IMG/VR virus record: IMGVR_UViG_3300017917_002758
Span: 1-33,110 of that record
Strand: one strand, 5' to 3'
From: a virus
Length of the DNA: 33,110 nt
Shown: piece by piece, positions 8,301-14,746 of the stretch
Position numbering within the stretch: the stretch's first letter is position 1
Layout: each line of letters begins with the position of its first letter
The notes under the pieces: generated by a model
The model's database searches: none
What the model saw: only the letters and a program-made list of their open reading frames with translations
What the model was told of the DNA's origin: nothing
Translations under genes and position numbers: made by a program

Positions 8301-8984
8301 TGTAATTTTAGCACAGTAGGAGGTGGTTCAGGCAATTGTGCAACAAATTTCTTTTCTACTGTAGGAGGAGGATGCACCAATAGAGCTCAGGGAACCCGCT
8401 CTACTATAAGTGGTGGTGATAACAATATAGCATCAGGGCAATATTCATTCGTTGGAGGTGGATTTATTAATACAGCTTCAGGGTATATGTCTTCAGTTTT
8501 AGGAGGTAGAAATAATAATATTAATGGATATACTAACTCTCATATAGTAGGATCTTGTATTGGAGCATCTGCTGATAACTACACTTATGTAAATAATCTT
8601 TGCCAAACAGGTGGCGGTATATCTGATTGTCGTGTTAAAAATACTATTCAACCACTTGAATTTGGTTTAGATCATATTACAAAATTACAACCAGTTAGTT
8701 TTTGTTGGAATGGTGATGTTTCTTGCCATAAAAAATATGGATTTATAGCACAAAATGTACAACAAGCTATGTCTTGTGTTGTTACATGCAACCCCCTCCA
8801 TAAACTATCTCCATTTGGTACCCAAGAGGTTGGTGGTGTTGGTGAATCACTTCTTGAATTTGAAAAAGATGCTGTGTACGCCTCATATGTAAATGCATTC
8901 AAGGATTTGAAAGCAGAAAACGATGCTTTAAAACAGCGTATAGATATTATAGAAAATATATTAAAACAAAACGGATTACTATAA
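5358..8984 (+). CDS. Long tail fibre with S74 auto-cleaving chaperone
   Basis: 1208-residue fibre. Residues about 1-860 carry recurrent fibre phrases (GNVGIGTTSPG..LHV, TERMRITSGG). Residues about 862-1080 form a YadA-head-like array of GGG..N.ASG.YS repeats. The C-terminus from Ser1089 (SDCRVKNTIQPLEFG, then KYGFIAQNVQQ) is the peptidase_S74 intramolecular chaperone, followed by a closing coiled coil. In this family the chaperone trimerises the fibre and is cut off just before the SD.R.K motif. All 18 cysteines lie after residue 860. A patch at 6490-6785 differs in base composition and looks imported. Host recognition is the likely role. Confidence 0.88.
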   Translation: MANEFVTRNGLLSLDNSVISGSLIVTNGITGSLLGTSSISVNALTASSADNLTVRGTLTAQTIVAQTITSSILYSSGSNIFGNSLTNTQSMTGSVSITGSLTVNGSSAVLSNQTSSTMFVQGGNSFGSQALLGTNDTQNLAFETSGSVRMFVSSSGLVGIGTTSPVRIFTINGGSSPSRVLLQNTNSGFTIGNGFDIILDNSGNTQVWNYQNGVMQFATNNTERLRITSGGDVGIGTSSPFGTSSNRTVLSVNGTTDVSLNVGSGGTQRAYLYGSSTYAELGTIGSLPLTFAPNNTERMRITSGGDVGIGTTSPGRTLHVLGQTGIGTVLKLEGASGTTTYLQLAYNGATNAQSGYIGYNNSSQMQFFTNDTLRATIDASGNLGLGVTPSAWLNTLNALQIGAAHLFGQTTGTGTVSLGNNVFLNSTPAYIYQYNGKATRYSQYDGQHEFYTAPSGTAGNAITFTQAMTLNASGNLAINDTTTTSASGYNWIRINGSTGGVLELTSASSRVVQLQSNGTSAGGVLQTVTDSPLAFGTNGSEKMRITSAGNVGIGTTSPGQLLQVHGGSLLVNTGTSATAYRDIMMGGIGGWATGESHGIDTVYGGSASPTTFTRIESYFDGSSASMYFRNFFNSSSPQTSILMTIRGSGNVGIGVTSPQAPLHVIAANSSNDALIQEWSYTAGTTDVYSLMLKQTVTANVVRYNFSMVNNSTAYNDVLVLDRGNVGIGTTSPGEKLHVVGKVRIFDAGYPYIDLGINTSNYWRIINDNPSDTFVIGKNGTTQFTITSGGNVGIGTTSPSARLFVSGSTNVVGVQGSGSAAPLMFVDGANGRLFEVTDDLSNSLFSVNTIAGLPVIEAFANNCVSMGQFGGHKFEVTCTSIRGGKCTSASGYLTFVGGGKCNTASGYYSFIGGGGNNCATGTRSFIGGGYNNTTSGIYYYSTIVNGEGNCSTGAASFIGAGVLNTASSNCSAIVGGACNQATCNFSTVGGGSGNCATNFFSTVGGGCTNRAQGTRSTISGGDNNIASGQYSFVGGGFINTASGYMSSVLGGRNNNINGYTNSHIVGSCIGASADNYTYVNNLCQTGGGISDCRVKNTIQPLEFGLDHITKLQPVSFCWNGDVSCHKKYGFIAQNVQQAMSCVVTCNPLHKLSPFGTQEVGGVGESLLEFEKDAVYASYVNAFKDLKAENDALKQRIDIIENILKQNGLL

Positions 8985-9024
8985 AATAAACATTACATTT
9001 ATTAATACAAATAAAACAAATAAT

Positions 9025-9363
9025 ATGATTTTTGGAAAAATTGATCCTATAGCTTCTGTAATCCAACAGACTAGCCCATTCCAAACAACAACTATTACTG
9101 GTTCTTACATGACAGCTATTGCTCGTCCTTATGTATTAGGTACTAATGAAGTTAACTTCCAAGTTATATATGGAAACGTAATATTTAATGAAAGTGGTAG
9201 CGTAACCAACTTCCAGCAGATATTCAGTGATAATGTATTATTAACAGGAAGTGCTATTTCAACTTGGGGTGAAGATGACTCAGTTATCTTAAACGCTATT
9301 GCTACTCAACAAGGAACTACAGTAATAGAAGTAGTATCTGGAAGTAATGGAATGTTTTATTAA
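9025..9363 (+). CDS. Small tail-fibre-associated hypothetical protein
   Basis: 112-residue protein with Thr/Ser-rich beta-like sequence (TTTITGSYMTA, VNFQVIYGNVIF, VLLTGSAISTWGEDD). No signal peptide or catalytic motif. Its TGS phrases resemble those of the 138-residue protein before the fibre, suggesting a related structural or fibre-attachment role. It stands 40 nt after the fibre gene behind a weak ATTTATTAAT element, and 42 nt before the glycan cassette. Function unknown. Confidence 0.6.
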   Translation: MIFGKIDPIASVIQQTSPFQTTTITGSYMTAIARPYVLGTNEVNFQVIYGNVIFNESGSVTNFQQIFSDNVLLTGSAISTWGEDDSVILNAIATQQGTTVIEVVSGSNGMFY

Positions 9364-9405
9364 TAAACATTTGGATACTTAAAAGGTTTTTATTAAATTT
9401 AAGTT

Positions 9406-10278
9406 ATGAATATTATATTTCAAATTAACGGTGGTATTGGCAAATGTGTGATGGCCACGGCTGTATGTGAAGCGATTAAAAAGAAGTATCCTAAATCCAA
9501 TCTAATAGTAGTATCGGGTTATGCCGATGTATTTTTGAATAATCCCTATGTTTATAGATCCTATCAATATGGGGGTATCTCTTATTTTTATGATGAATGG
9601 ATTGATGGAAAAGAATTTAAGATATTTGCTCACGATCCATATTTAGAAACCTCTCATATCAAACAAGAAGAACACCTTATTGAAACGTGGTGTAAAATGT
9701 TTGATATTCCTTATAATGGGGAGCAACCAAAAATCTATTTAACTGCTCGTGAAGAAAAATTCTTCTCTAATAAATTTTCCTCAGACCGTCCAATATTAGT
9801 ATTACAAACCAATGGTGGTGCTCAAACTGAGCACAAATATTCTTGGGCAAGAGATATTCCTTCATCTATAATTGTTAAAATAATTGATTATTTTAGATAT
9901 GACTATAATATAGCTCATATTAGAAGAGAGGATCAATTGTCGTTTGAAGGAACATTTACTGTAACTGATACTTTTAGAGCACTATGTGTTTTATTAGCAA
10001 TGAGTACTAAACGTTTGTTAATTGATAGTTTTGCACAACATGTAGCAGCATCTTTAAATATACCTTCAACAGTATGTTGGATTGCTAACAAACCAGAGGT
10101 ATTTGGTTACAAAATCCATGATAATATTTTATCAACCCCATTCACTACAAAACCAGAGCTAAGAAATAGCTATTTTAGTAAATTTAATATTGCTGGAGAT
10201 TTAATTGAATTTCCTTATAATAGTGAGGATGAAATATTTGATGTGGATAAAATAATAAAGTCTATAGAACAACAATGA
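9406..10278 (+). CDS. GT9-like (heptosyltransferase-type) glycosyltransferase
   Basis: 290-residue GT-B-fold protein resembling glycosyltransferase family 9. The N-terminus has the family's nucleotide-binding start (FQINGGIGKCVMATAVCEAI, then KYPKSNLIVVSG and NNPYVYRS). The C-terminal domain has LVLQTNGGAQ, and the donor-site segment 'RLLIDSFAQHVAASLNIPSTVCWI', equivalent to the D(S)..QH.A..L motif of GT9. It would move a sugar from a nucleotide donor onto a lipopolysaccharide-type or virion glycan acceptor; donor and acceptor cannot be told from sequence. It is the first gene of a seven-gene, almost gapless run ending at 13369. Confidence 0.75.
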   Translation: MNIIFQINGGIGKCVMATAVCEAIKKKYPKSNLIVVSGYADVFLNNPYVYRSYQYGGISYFYDEWIDGKEFKIFAHDPYLETSHIKQEEHLIETWCKMFDIPYNGEQPKIYLTAREEKFFSNKFSSDRPILVLQTNGGAQTEHKYSWARDIPSSIIVKIIDYFRYDYNIAHIRREDQLSFEGTFTVTDTFRALCVLLAMSTKRLLIDSFAQHVAASLNIPSTVCWIANKPEVFGYKIHDNILSTPFTTKPELRNSYFSKFNIAGDLIEFPYNSEDEIFDVDKIIKSIEQQ

Positions 10279-10901
10279 CAATAAATGAATGTTTTGATAA
10301 AGTATATTATCTTAATCTAGCTAAAGACACAGATCGAAATCAACATATTTTAGATCAATTTGCTAAATTTAATATTATCAATTTTGAAAGAATTGAAGGT
10401 ATAGTTTATGATTCTATACCTGATCCTTATTTATGGAGAAATTTTAATAAGGATAAACTTACTGAAAAATACATTATTGGATCTGTAGGTTGTAGAACTA
10501 CTCATATTAAAGCAATTAAGAAAGCAAAAGAAGATGGTCATAAGAAAGTTCTTATATTTGAAGACGATATAAAGTTTTTATCTAATCCTAATAATTTATT
10601 GCAACGAAATGAAATACAATTAAATAAAAATTGGGATATGCTTTATTTTGGTGGTATGATAGAACACCATTTTAGAGGTCAGATAGTAGGTGGGTATGCT
10701 TACGCAGTAAAAGAAACACTATTTGACGAAATAATTTATATGGCCGAGGCATCAGGTATGGAAATAGATAATTTCTATGCTAAAATAATCCACCATATGA
10801 GTTATAATTATAATGTTAGTGGAAGATATGATATTGGTATATTGCAACCGTTTAGAACAATAATAGTTGATGACTTCAAATCAAATATACAAAATGATTA
10901 G
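10275..10901 (+). CDS. GT25-like glycosyltransferase
   Basis: 208-residue protein resembling glycosyltransferase family 25 (LOS/LPS galactosyltransferases and collagen-type transferases). Diagnostic parts are 'KVYYLNLAKDTDRN' at the start, 'GSVGCRTTHIKAIKKA' in the middle, and the metal-binding 'FEDD' at residues 95-98, followed by 'WDMLYFGG'. The ATGA overlap with the preceding stop implies coupled translation. Likely adds a hexose to a surface glycan, together with its GT9-like neighbour. Family call is fairly secure; specificity is unknown. Confidence 0.8.
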   Translation: MTINECFDKVYYLNLAKDTDRNQHILDQFAKFNIINFERIEGIVYDSIPDPYLWRNFNKDKLTEKYIIGSVGCRTTHIKAIKKAKEDGHKKVLIFEDDIKFLSNPNNLLQRNEIQLNKNWDMLYFGGMIEHHFRGQIVGGYAYAVKETLFDEIIYMAEASGMEIDNFYAKIIHHMSYNYNVSGRYDIGILQPFRTIIVDDFKSNIQND

Positions 10902-11568
10902 TGAGTATATAAACTATATTATATCTAATACTAAATTAAATCCAAAAAATTTTCTTGAAATTGGATCTAGAGATGGAATAGATGCTCATAAAATATCTAA
11001 AAGGTTTGGTATATCTGCTAATAAAATATATTTAGTTGAACCTTATCCTTACCATATTGGTAAAATTAAAGATAATTTCCCTCAGTATCAATTATTTGAA
11101 TGTGGGATTTATCATCAAAAAGGAAAATTTAGATTTTACGGAATACACCTAGAAAACAAAGAACATTCAGGTGTAAGTTCGTTTTTAGATAGAAATGATG
11201 ATCTTTATCAACAAGCTAAAGACCTTAATGCTTTAGAAATTTTAGAATTAGAAACTATAACAGGTAAAGATTTATTAGATCAGATAGGAGAGGAAACAAT
11301 AGACTTATGTGATTTAGACGTAGAGGGAGTAACTTATGAAGTATTATTATCTTTTGAAAATGATATAAGCAAAATAAAAACATTACATTTTGAATGTGAA
11401 ACAACTCAGATATGGAAAGATCAACTTTTATATCAAGATATTAAACAATATTTAGAAAGTAAAAATTTTATAGAAGTACATAATAAACCTATATACCATA
11501 CCCAACTAGATTTAATTTATATAAATAAAACATATGGAGAAACTATTTCACCAATCATCAATGCCTAG
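10894..11568 (+). CDS. FkbM-family methyltransferase
   Basis: SAM-dependent methyltransferase of the FkbM type, commonly O-methylating sugars or lipid-linked glycans. The SAM-binding first strand and loop are 'NFLEIGSRDGIDAHKIS'; the second acidic strand is 'KIYLVEPYP'. 'HSGVSSFLDR' and 'DLCDLDVEGVTYEVLLSF' match the FkbM core (usually ..KIDVEG.E..VL.G). I chose ATG 10894, overlapping the previous stop as ATGATTAG; an in-frame ATG at 10870 or TTG at 10867 would add 8-9 residues with no recognisable content. Lies between glycosyltransferases and the sulfotransferase, suggesting one glycan is built, methylated and sulfated. Confidence 0.78.
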   Translation: MISEYINYIISNTKLNPKNFLEIGSRDGIDAHKISKRFGISANKIYLVEPYPYHIGKIKDNFPQYQLFECGIYHQKGKFRFYGIHLENKEHSGVSSFLDRNDDLYQQAKDLNALEILELETITGKDLLDQIGEETIDLCDLDVEGVTYEVLLSFENDISKIKTLHFECETTQIWKDQLLYQDIKQYLESKNFIEVHNKPIYHTQLDLIYINKTYGETISPIINA

Positions 11569-12352
11569 AGCAGGTAGCACATTACTACAAAATATACTAG
11601 CACAAAACCCAGACATATACGCTACACCAACATCAGGTGTATTAGAATTGATATTTGCTGCTAGAGGTAATTATACTGATTCATCAGAATTTAAAGCACA
11701 GGATCCTGAATTAATGCGAACAGCATTTTTGTCTTTTTGTACTAGTGGAATGAAAGCATATTATGAATCAATTACTAATAAAAAATATGTAGTAGATAAA
11801 TCTAGGGGATGGGGTATTCATTATGATTTTTTAAATCTACTAAACCCGCAACCTAAAATTATTTGTATGGTAAGAGATCTTAGAGACATATTCGCCTCTA
11901 TGGAAAAAAATTACCGCAAAACACCAGAAAAACAAGATCCAATTTTAAATTGGGCAACTATGCAAGGAACATCAGTACCAAAACGTATTGATATTTGGGC
12001 TCAAAACCCCCCAGTAGGAATGGCAATTGAACGTTTATCTGAAATCCATAGAATGGGGATTGATAAACATATATTGTTTGTTAAATTTGAGGATTTATGT
12101 TTATATCCTGAACAACAAATGAAACGAATATACAACTATTTAGGTATTCCTTATTTTGAACATGATTTCGATAACATTGAACAAGTAACAAAAGAAGATG
12201 ATGAAGTATATGGGGCGTTTGGTGATCATGTCATCAGAAAAAAACTAGAACCAGTACCATCAAAAGCAAATATATTATTAGGCAGAGATGTAACTGATTG
12301 GATTTATAACACATATAAATGGTATTTTGATCAATTTGGGTATAAAAAATAA
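11534..12352 (+). CDS. PAPS-dependent sulfotransferase
   Basis: 272-residue sulfotransferase. Residues 8-17 (SSMPRAGSTLL) are the P-loop-like 5'-phosphosulfate site, and 'ICMVRDLRDIFASM' around Arg114 is the 3'-phosphate-binding segment of the PAPS sulfotransferase superfamily. 'ILFVKFEDLCLYPEQQM' and 'RIYNYLGIPYFE' are the usual C-terminal elements. ATG 11534 overlaps the methyltransferase by 35 nt; the next ATG (11561) would cut the cofactor loop, so 11534 is preferred. It would transfer sulfate from PAPS to a hydroxyl, most likely on a carbohydrate given the neighbours, but protein tyrosine cannot be excluded. The APS-kinase-like gene follows 3 nt later. Confidence 0.85.
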   Translation: MEKLFHQSSMPRAGSTLLQNILAQNPDIYATPTSGVLELIFAARGNYTDSSEFKAQDPELMRTAFLSFCTSGMKAYYESITNKKYVVDKSRGWGIHYDFLNLLNPQPKIICMVRDLRDIFASMEKNYRKTPEKQDPILNWATMQGTSVPKRIDIWAQNPPVGMAIERLSEIHRMGIDKHILFVKFEDLCLYPEQQMKRIYNYLGIPYFEHDFDNIEQVTKEDDEVYGAFGDHVIRKKLEPVPSKANILLGRDVTDWIYNTYKWYFDQFGYKK

Positions 12353-12355
12353 TTT

Positions 12356-12787
12356 ATGATTATAGCTTTATTCGGTCAACCACATTGCGGCAAATCAACA
12401 TTAGCTAAGGAATTAGAAGGACACAATATTGATGGCGATAAACTAAGAGAAATATTCCAAAATAAAAATTTTACTCGTGAGGGCCGCATCCAGAATCTTA
12501 ATAGAGCAAGTGATATAGCTCATTATCTTAACAGTAATAACACTAATATTGTGCTATCCTTAGTTTATCCATATAAAGAGGCGAGAGAATATCTTAATAG
12601 TTTAACTGATCAAGTGGCTTGGGTATATCTAACATATGAGGGTGAAAGAGGAAGAGAAAAATTCCACGTACAAGACTTTGAAACACCAGATCAAGAGCAT
12701 ATATTACATTTAGATACATCTAAATTAACAATAGAGGAATGTATTAATAAAATTAAAAACTATGTGGGAGAAAAAAGTACACGTTAA
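12356..12787 (+). CDS. APS-kinase-like P-loop kinase
   Basis: 143-residue kinase resembling adenylylsulfate kinase (CysC), which makes the sulfate donor PAPS from APS and ATP. Visible are the Walker A loop GQPHCGKST (7-15), the substrate-binding DGD at 26-28 followed by KLR, 'EGRIQNLNRASDIAHYL' matching the family's R..N.RR..E.A..L helix, and 'VLSLVYPYKEAREYL' matching its S.I.PY...R. It is shorter than typical CysC (about 180-200 residues), and the usual lid (KGLYKKAR-like) is replaced by a short 'GREKFHVQDFETPDQEH'. Its place directly after the sulfotransferase strongly suggests PAPS supply; another small-molecule kinase activity remains possible. Confidence 0.72.
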   Translation: MIIALFGQPHCGKSTLAKELEGHNIDGDKLREIFQNKNFTREGRIQNLNRASDIAHYLNSNNTNIVLSLVYPYKEAREYLNSLTDQVAWVYLTYEGERGREKFHVQDFETPDQEHILHLDTSKLTIEECINKIKNYVGEKSTR

Positions 12788-13160
12788 ATCATCATTGCCT
12801 AAAAAAGATGACCAATGGTCTTTATTTATAGGTCGTTGGCAACCTTTACATGAAGGACATAAACAATTGTTTAGACAAGTAATAAATGAAGGTGGTAAAG
12901 TGTGTGTTGCCATTAGAGAGGTAGAACCAGATGAGAAAAACCCATTTACCCCTCATCAAATTATGCTCAATATATTTGAGCAAATGAAACCTGAGGTAGA
13001 ATCAGGCAAATTAAAAGTTATAACTATTCCTGATATCTGCTCAGTTGAATTTGGACGTGGAGTTGGATATGATATTATAGAACATATTCCACCACAAGAG
13101 GTAGCTGATATATCAGCAACTAAAATACGTGAGCAAATGAAAGCAGAAGGTAAACTATGA
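12762..13160 (+). CDS. HxGH nucleotidyltransferase (cytidylyltransferase-like)
   Basis: 132-residue member of the HxGH nucleotidyltransferase superfamily. 'FIGRWQPLHEGHKQLF' holds the HEGH motif (30-33); 'ISATKIRE' near residue 118 is the second conserved motif. Relatives attach AMP or CMP to phosphorylated substrates (NMN, phosphopantetheine, glycerol-3-phosphate), and ATP sulfurylase shares the fold. The ATG at 12762 overlaps the kinase gene by 26 nt. Possible roles are activating a sugar or alcohol phosphate for the nearby glycosyltransferases, NAD synthesis (NadM-like), or an unconventional step in sulfate activation. The motifs favour the NadM/cytidylyltransferase branch; the substrate is open. 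Confidence 0.75.
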   Translation: MWEKKVHVKSSLPKKDDQWSLFIGRWQPLHEGHKQLFRQVINEGGKVCVAIREVEPDEKNPFTPHQIMLNIFEQMKPEVESGKLKVITIPDICSVEFGRGVGYDIIEHIPPQEVADISATKIREQMKAEGKL

Positions 13161-13369
13161 TAGTAACTAAAAAACGACATATTGCTAAAACAATCAGTTA
13201 TCGCGTTATTAGTACCCTTATTGGATTTGCTATTATGTGGGCTGTTAGTGGATCTATTAAAGTAGGAGCTGCGTTTGGTGTTGCTGAATTGGTATATAAA
13301 CCTTTACAATACTATATTCATGAACGGGTATGGTATCGTTACATAAAATATGGTTTAAAGAAAGATTAG
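13157..13369 (+). CDS. DUF2061 small membrane protein
   Basis: 70-residue membrane protein matching DUF2061 as I know it: 'RHIAKTISYRVISTLIGFAIMWAVSG', then 'IKVGAAFGVAELVYKPLQYYIHERVWYR'. There are two hydrophobic segments, about residues 15-32 and 36-52, and a basic C-terminus. The function of the family is unknown. The ATGA overlap with the nucleotidyltransferase makes it the last member of the glycan/sulfation run. A membrane anchor or transport-related partner for the cassette enzymes is a guess from context. Confidence 0.75.
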   Translation: MIVTKKRHIAKTISYRVISTLIGFAIMWAVSGSIKVGAAFGVAELVYKPLQYYIHERVWYRYIKYGLKKD

Positions 13370-13386
13370 TTTTTTAATCCTTTGAT

Positions 13387-13396
13387 ATATTTATAT
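13387..13396 (+). promoter_or_regulatory. ATATTTATAT motif
   Basis: Exact copy of the recurrent 10-mer, 20 nt before ATG 13417, followed by ACGAAAC. It marks a likely new transcription unit after the glycan cassette. Confidence 0.5.
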
Positions 13397-13416
13397 ACGA
13401 AACAAAAAATAAAATC

Positions 13417-13692
13417 ATGTTAACAATCATTATTGCTTTAGTAATTGCAGCAGCGATTGCTTTTGTATTGACAAAAAAAGGTAAAATTAAAGACGAAAAC
13501 AACAATAACATTCCTGATGCTATTGAAAACGTAGCAGCTAAAGTAAAGGAAGAAGTTAAAGAAACTGTTGCTGACGTTAAAGAAGCAGCTAAAAAAGTTG
13601 TTGTAAAGAAAAAAGAACAAGCACCTAAAATGGAGGCTAAACCAAAGTCTAAAAAACCAGCTGCTAAAAAACCTGCTAAAAAAGACAAATAA
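13417..13692 (+). CDS. Membrane-anchored Lys/Ala-rich protein
   Basis: 91-residue protein with one N-terminal transmembrane segment (MLTIIIALVIAAAIAFVLT). A charged helical middle follows (VAAKVKEEVKETVADVKEAAKKV), then a Lys/Ala/Pro tail (KPAAKKPAKKDK) like that of histone-H1-type or nucleoid-binding proteins. It may tether the basic tail to the inner membrane or bind DNA or polyanions; neither is proven. YtxH-like stress proteins have a similar layout. It opens a small-gene group (13417-14667) before the tail sheath. Confidence 0.65.
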   Translation: MLTIIIALVIAAAIAFVLTKKGKIKDENNNNIPDAIENVAAKVKEEVKETVADVKEAAKKVVVKKKEQAPKMEAKPKSKKPAAKKPAKKDK

Positions 13693-13695
13693 TAT

Positions 13696-14154
13696 ATGGA
13701 AAAAGTTACATTGAAGTTGCATGAATTCTACGCTTTAGAAGCTGAACTTAATGGTGTGGTTAACACTCAAACTGGTGAAGTTCTTGCCAAAGGTTTGTTA
13801 ACTGAAAAAATTAAGTTAACTACTAAATATTGGCTAACAGAATTAGCAAAGAAAGTTGCTGCTGAAAAAGAAGCTGTAGAAAAATTGAAAGAAGAGTTAA
13901 TTAAAAAACACGGTGAGGAAGACGAAACAGGTAGTATTGGTATTCCAATGTACATCAACATCGTTAAAAACGAAGAAGGTGAAGTTGTTTCACGTGAAAT
14001 CAATCCTAAATTCGTAGAGTTCCAAAACGATTTTAATGCTCTTTTACAAGAAGAAAAAGAAGTTGAACACAAAGAATTCAAATTAGAAGAATTTGATAAT
14101 GTTGAATCAGAAGGTGTTTACCCAGTTTTCTTCAAATTAGTAAAACCAGAGTAA
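13696..14154 (+). CDS. Conserved-looking charged phage protein
   Basis: 152-residue acidic protein. Residues 1-40 (VTLKLHEFYALEAELNG, LLTEKIKLTTKYWL) look globular; residues about 50-80 form a charged coiled coil (AEKEAVEKLKEELIKKHGEE). Its C-terminal half contains 'IGIPMYINIVKNEEGEVVSREINPKFVEFQNDFNALLQEEKEVE'-like text, read here only in part. I do not recognise a named family, though the pattern looks like a phage-conserved protein. It starts 3 nt after the Lys/Ala-rich gene and ends 3 nt before the next. Function unknown. Confidence 0.65.
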   Translation: MEKVTLKLHEFYALEAELNGVVNTQTGEVLAKGLLTEKIKLTTKYWLTELAKKVAAEKEAVEKLKEELIKKHGEEDETGSIGIPMYINIVKNEEGEVVSREINPKFVEFQNDFNALLQEEKEVEHKEFKLEEFDNVESEGVYPVFFKLVKPE

Positions 14155-14157
14155 TCA

Positions 14158-14391
14158 ATGCTCAAAATAGTAGAAATAGCTAAAGCATGGATAGCCGCTG
14201 CTGACCCTACTGAAGAACAACAACGAATAGCTGAGTATAGGGCAAGTGTTTGTGATGCTTGCCCTGAAAAAGCTTATAATCAAACTATTGATTTATATTA
14301 TTGTAGTAATTGTGGCTGTCCACTATCTAAAAAAATATTTAGCCCACTACCAGGTAAACAAGCTTGCCCATTAGCTAAATGGGAAAAATAA
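14158..14391 (+). CDS. Small zinc-ribbon-like Cys-rich protein
   Basis: 77-residue protein with clustered cysteines: VCDACPEKA, then YYCSNCGCPLSKK, then QACPLAKW. The CxxC, CxxCxC and final C spacing suggests a zinc-binding ribbon or knuckle; the ordered 'GCPLSKKIFSPLPG' is typical of small phage Zn-ribbon proteins. It could bind nucleic acid or mediate protein contacts. The N-terminal 30 residues are helical (IVEIAKAWIAAADPTEEQQ). Confidence 0.65.
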   Translation: MLKIVEIAKAWIAAADPTEEQQRIAEYRASVCDACPEKAYNQTIDLYYCSNCGCPLSKKIFSPLPGKQACPLAKWEK

Positions 14392-14400
14392 AATTACGTT

Positions 14401-14667
14401 ATGGCAAATCTTACACAAGACGAAATTCAACAAATTAAAGATCTTCAACAAAAATATGATCAAACTATTTTTGAATTAGGATCATTAGAAGCACAAATCA
14501 TTGTACTTAACACCCAAATTGATAAAATCAACGAGGATAAACGTGGTTTAACATCAGATCTTAACACATTAGGTAAACAAGAATCAGAACTAATCAAGTC
14601 GCTTCAGGAAAAATACGGTCAAGGTAGTATAAATATAGAAACAGGAGAGGTTATATCGGCTCAATAA
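14401..14667 (+). CDS. Small coiled-coil protein
   Basis: 88-residue protein that is almost entirely predicted coiled coil (DEIQQIKDLQQKYDQTIFEL, then ITLNTQIDKINEDKRGL-type heptads). It resembles the many short coiled-coil ORFs placed before tail genes in T4-like phages, whose function is unknown. It ends just before the gap preceding the sheath gene, which carries a variant late motif. Confidence 0.6.
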   Translation: MANLTQDEIQQIKDLQQKYDQTIFELGSLEAQIIVLNTQIDKINEDKRGLTSDLNTLGKQESELIKSLQEKYGQGSINIETGEVISAQ

Positions 14668-14695
14668 TAACCTTGCGTTTTATAATGATTTTTGG

Positions 14696-14705
14696 ATATT
14701 TATTA
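14696..14705 (+). promoter_or_regulatory. Variant late motif (ATATTTATTA) before tail sheath
   Basis: ATATTTATTA differs from the recurrent ATATTTATAT only in its last two bases. It lies 41 nt before the sheath ATG, and the same variant precedes the tube gene. Confidence 0.45.
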
Positions 14706-14746
14706 TTAGGTCAATCCTATTAAATTTTCAAAAACAATAATATAAA

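Noticed and set aside
898-8984. Diversity-generating retroelement target in the adhesins
   Set aside because: No reverse transcriptase or template repeat is visible in the window.
13361-13383. Possible terminator after the DUF2061 gene (AAAGATTAG...AATCCTTT)
   Set aside because: The stem is weak with a bulge, the T-run falls in the loop, and it is followed by the promoter-like motif.
13374-13722. Minus-strand ORFs opposite the Lys/Ala-rich gene
   Set aside because: They mirror a Lys-rich coding region (AAA read as TTT gives Phe/Leu runs) and have no independent support.
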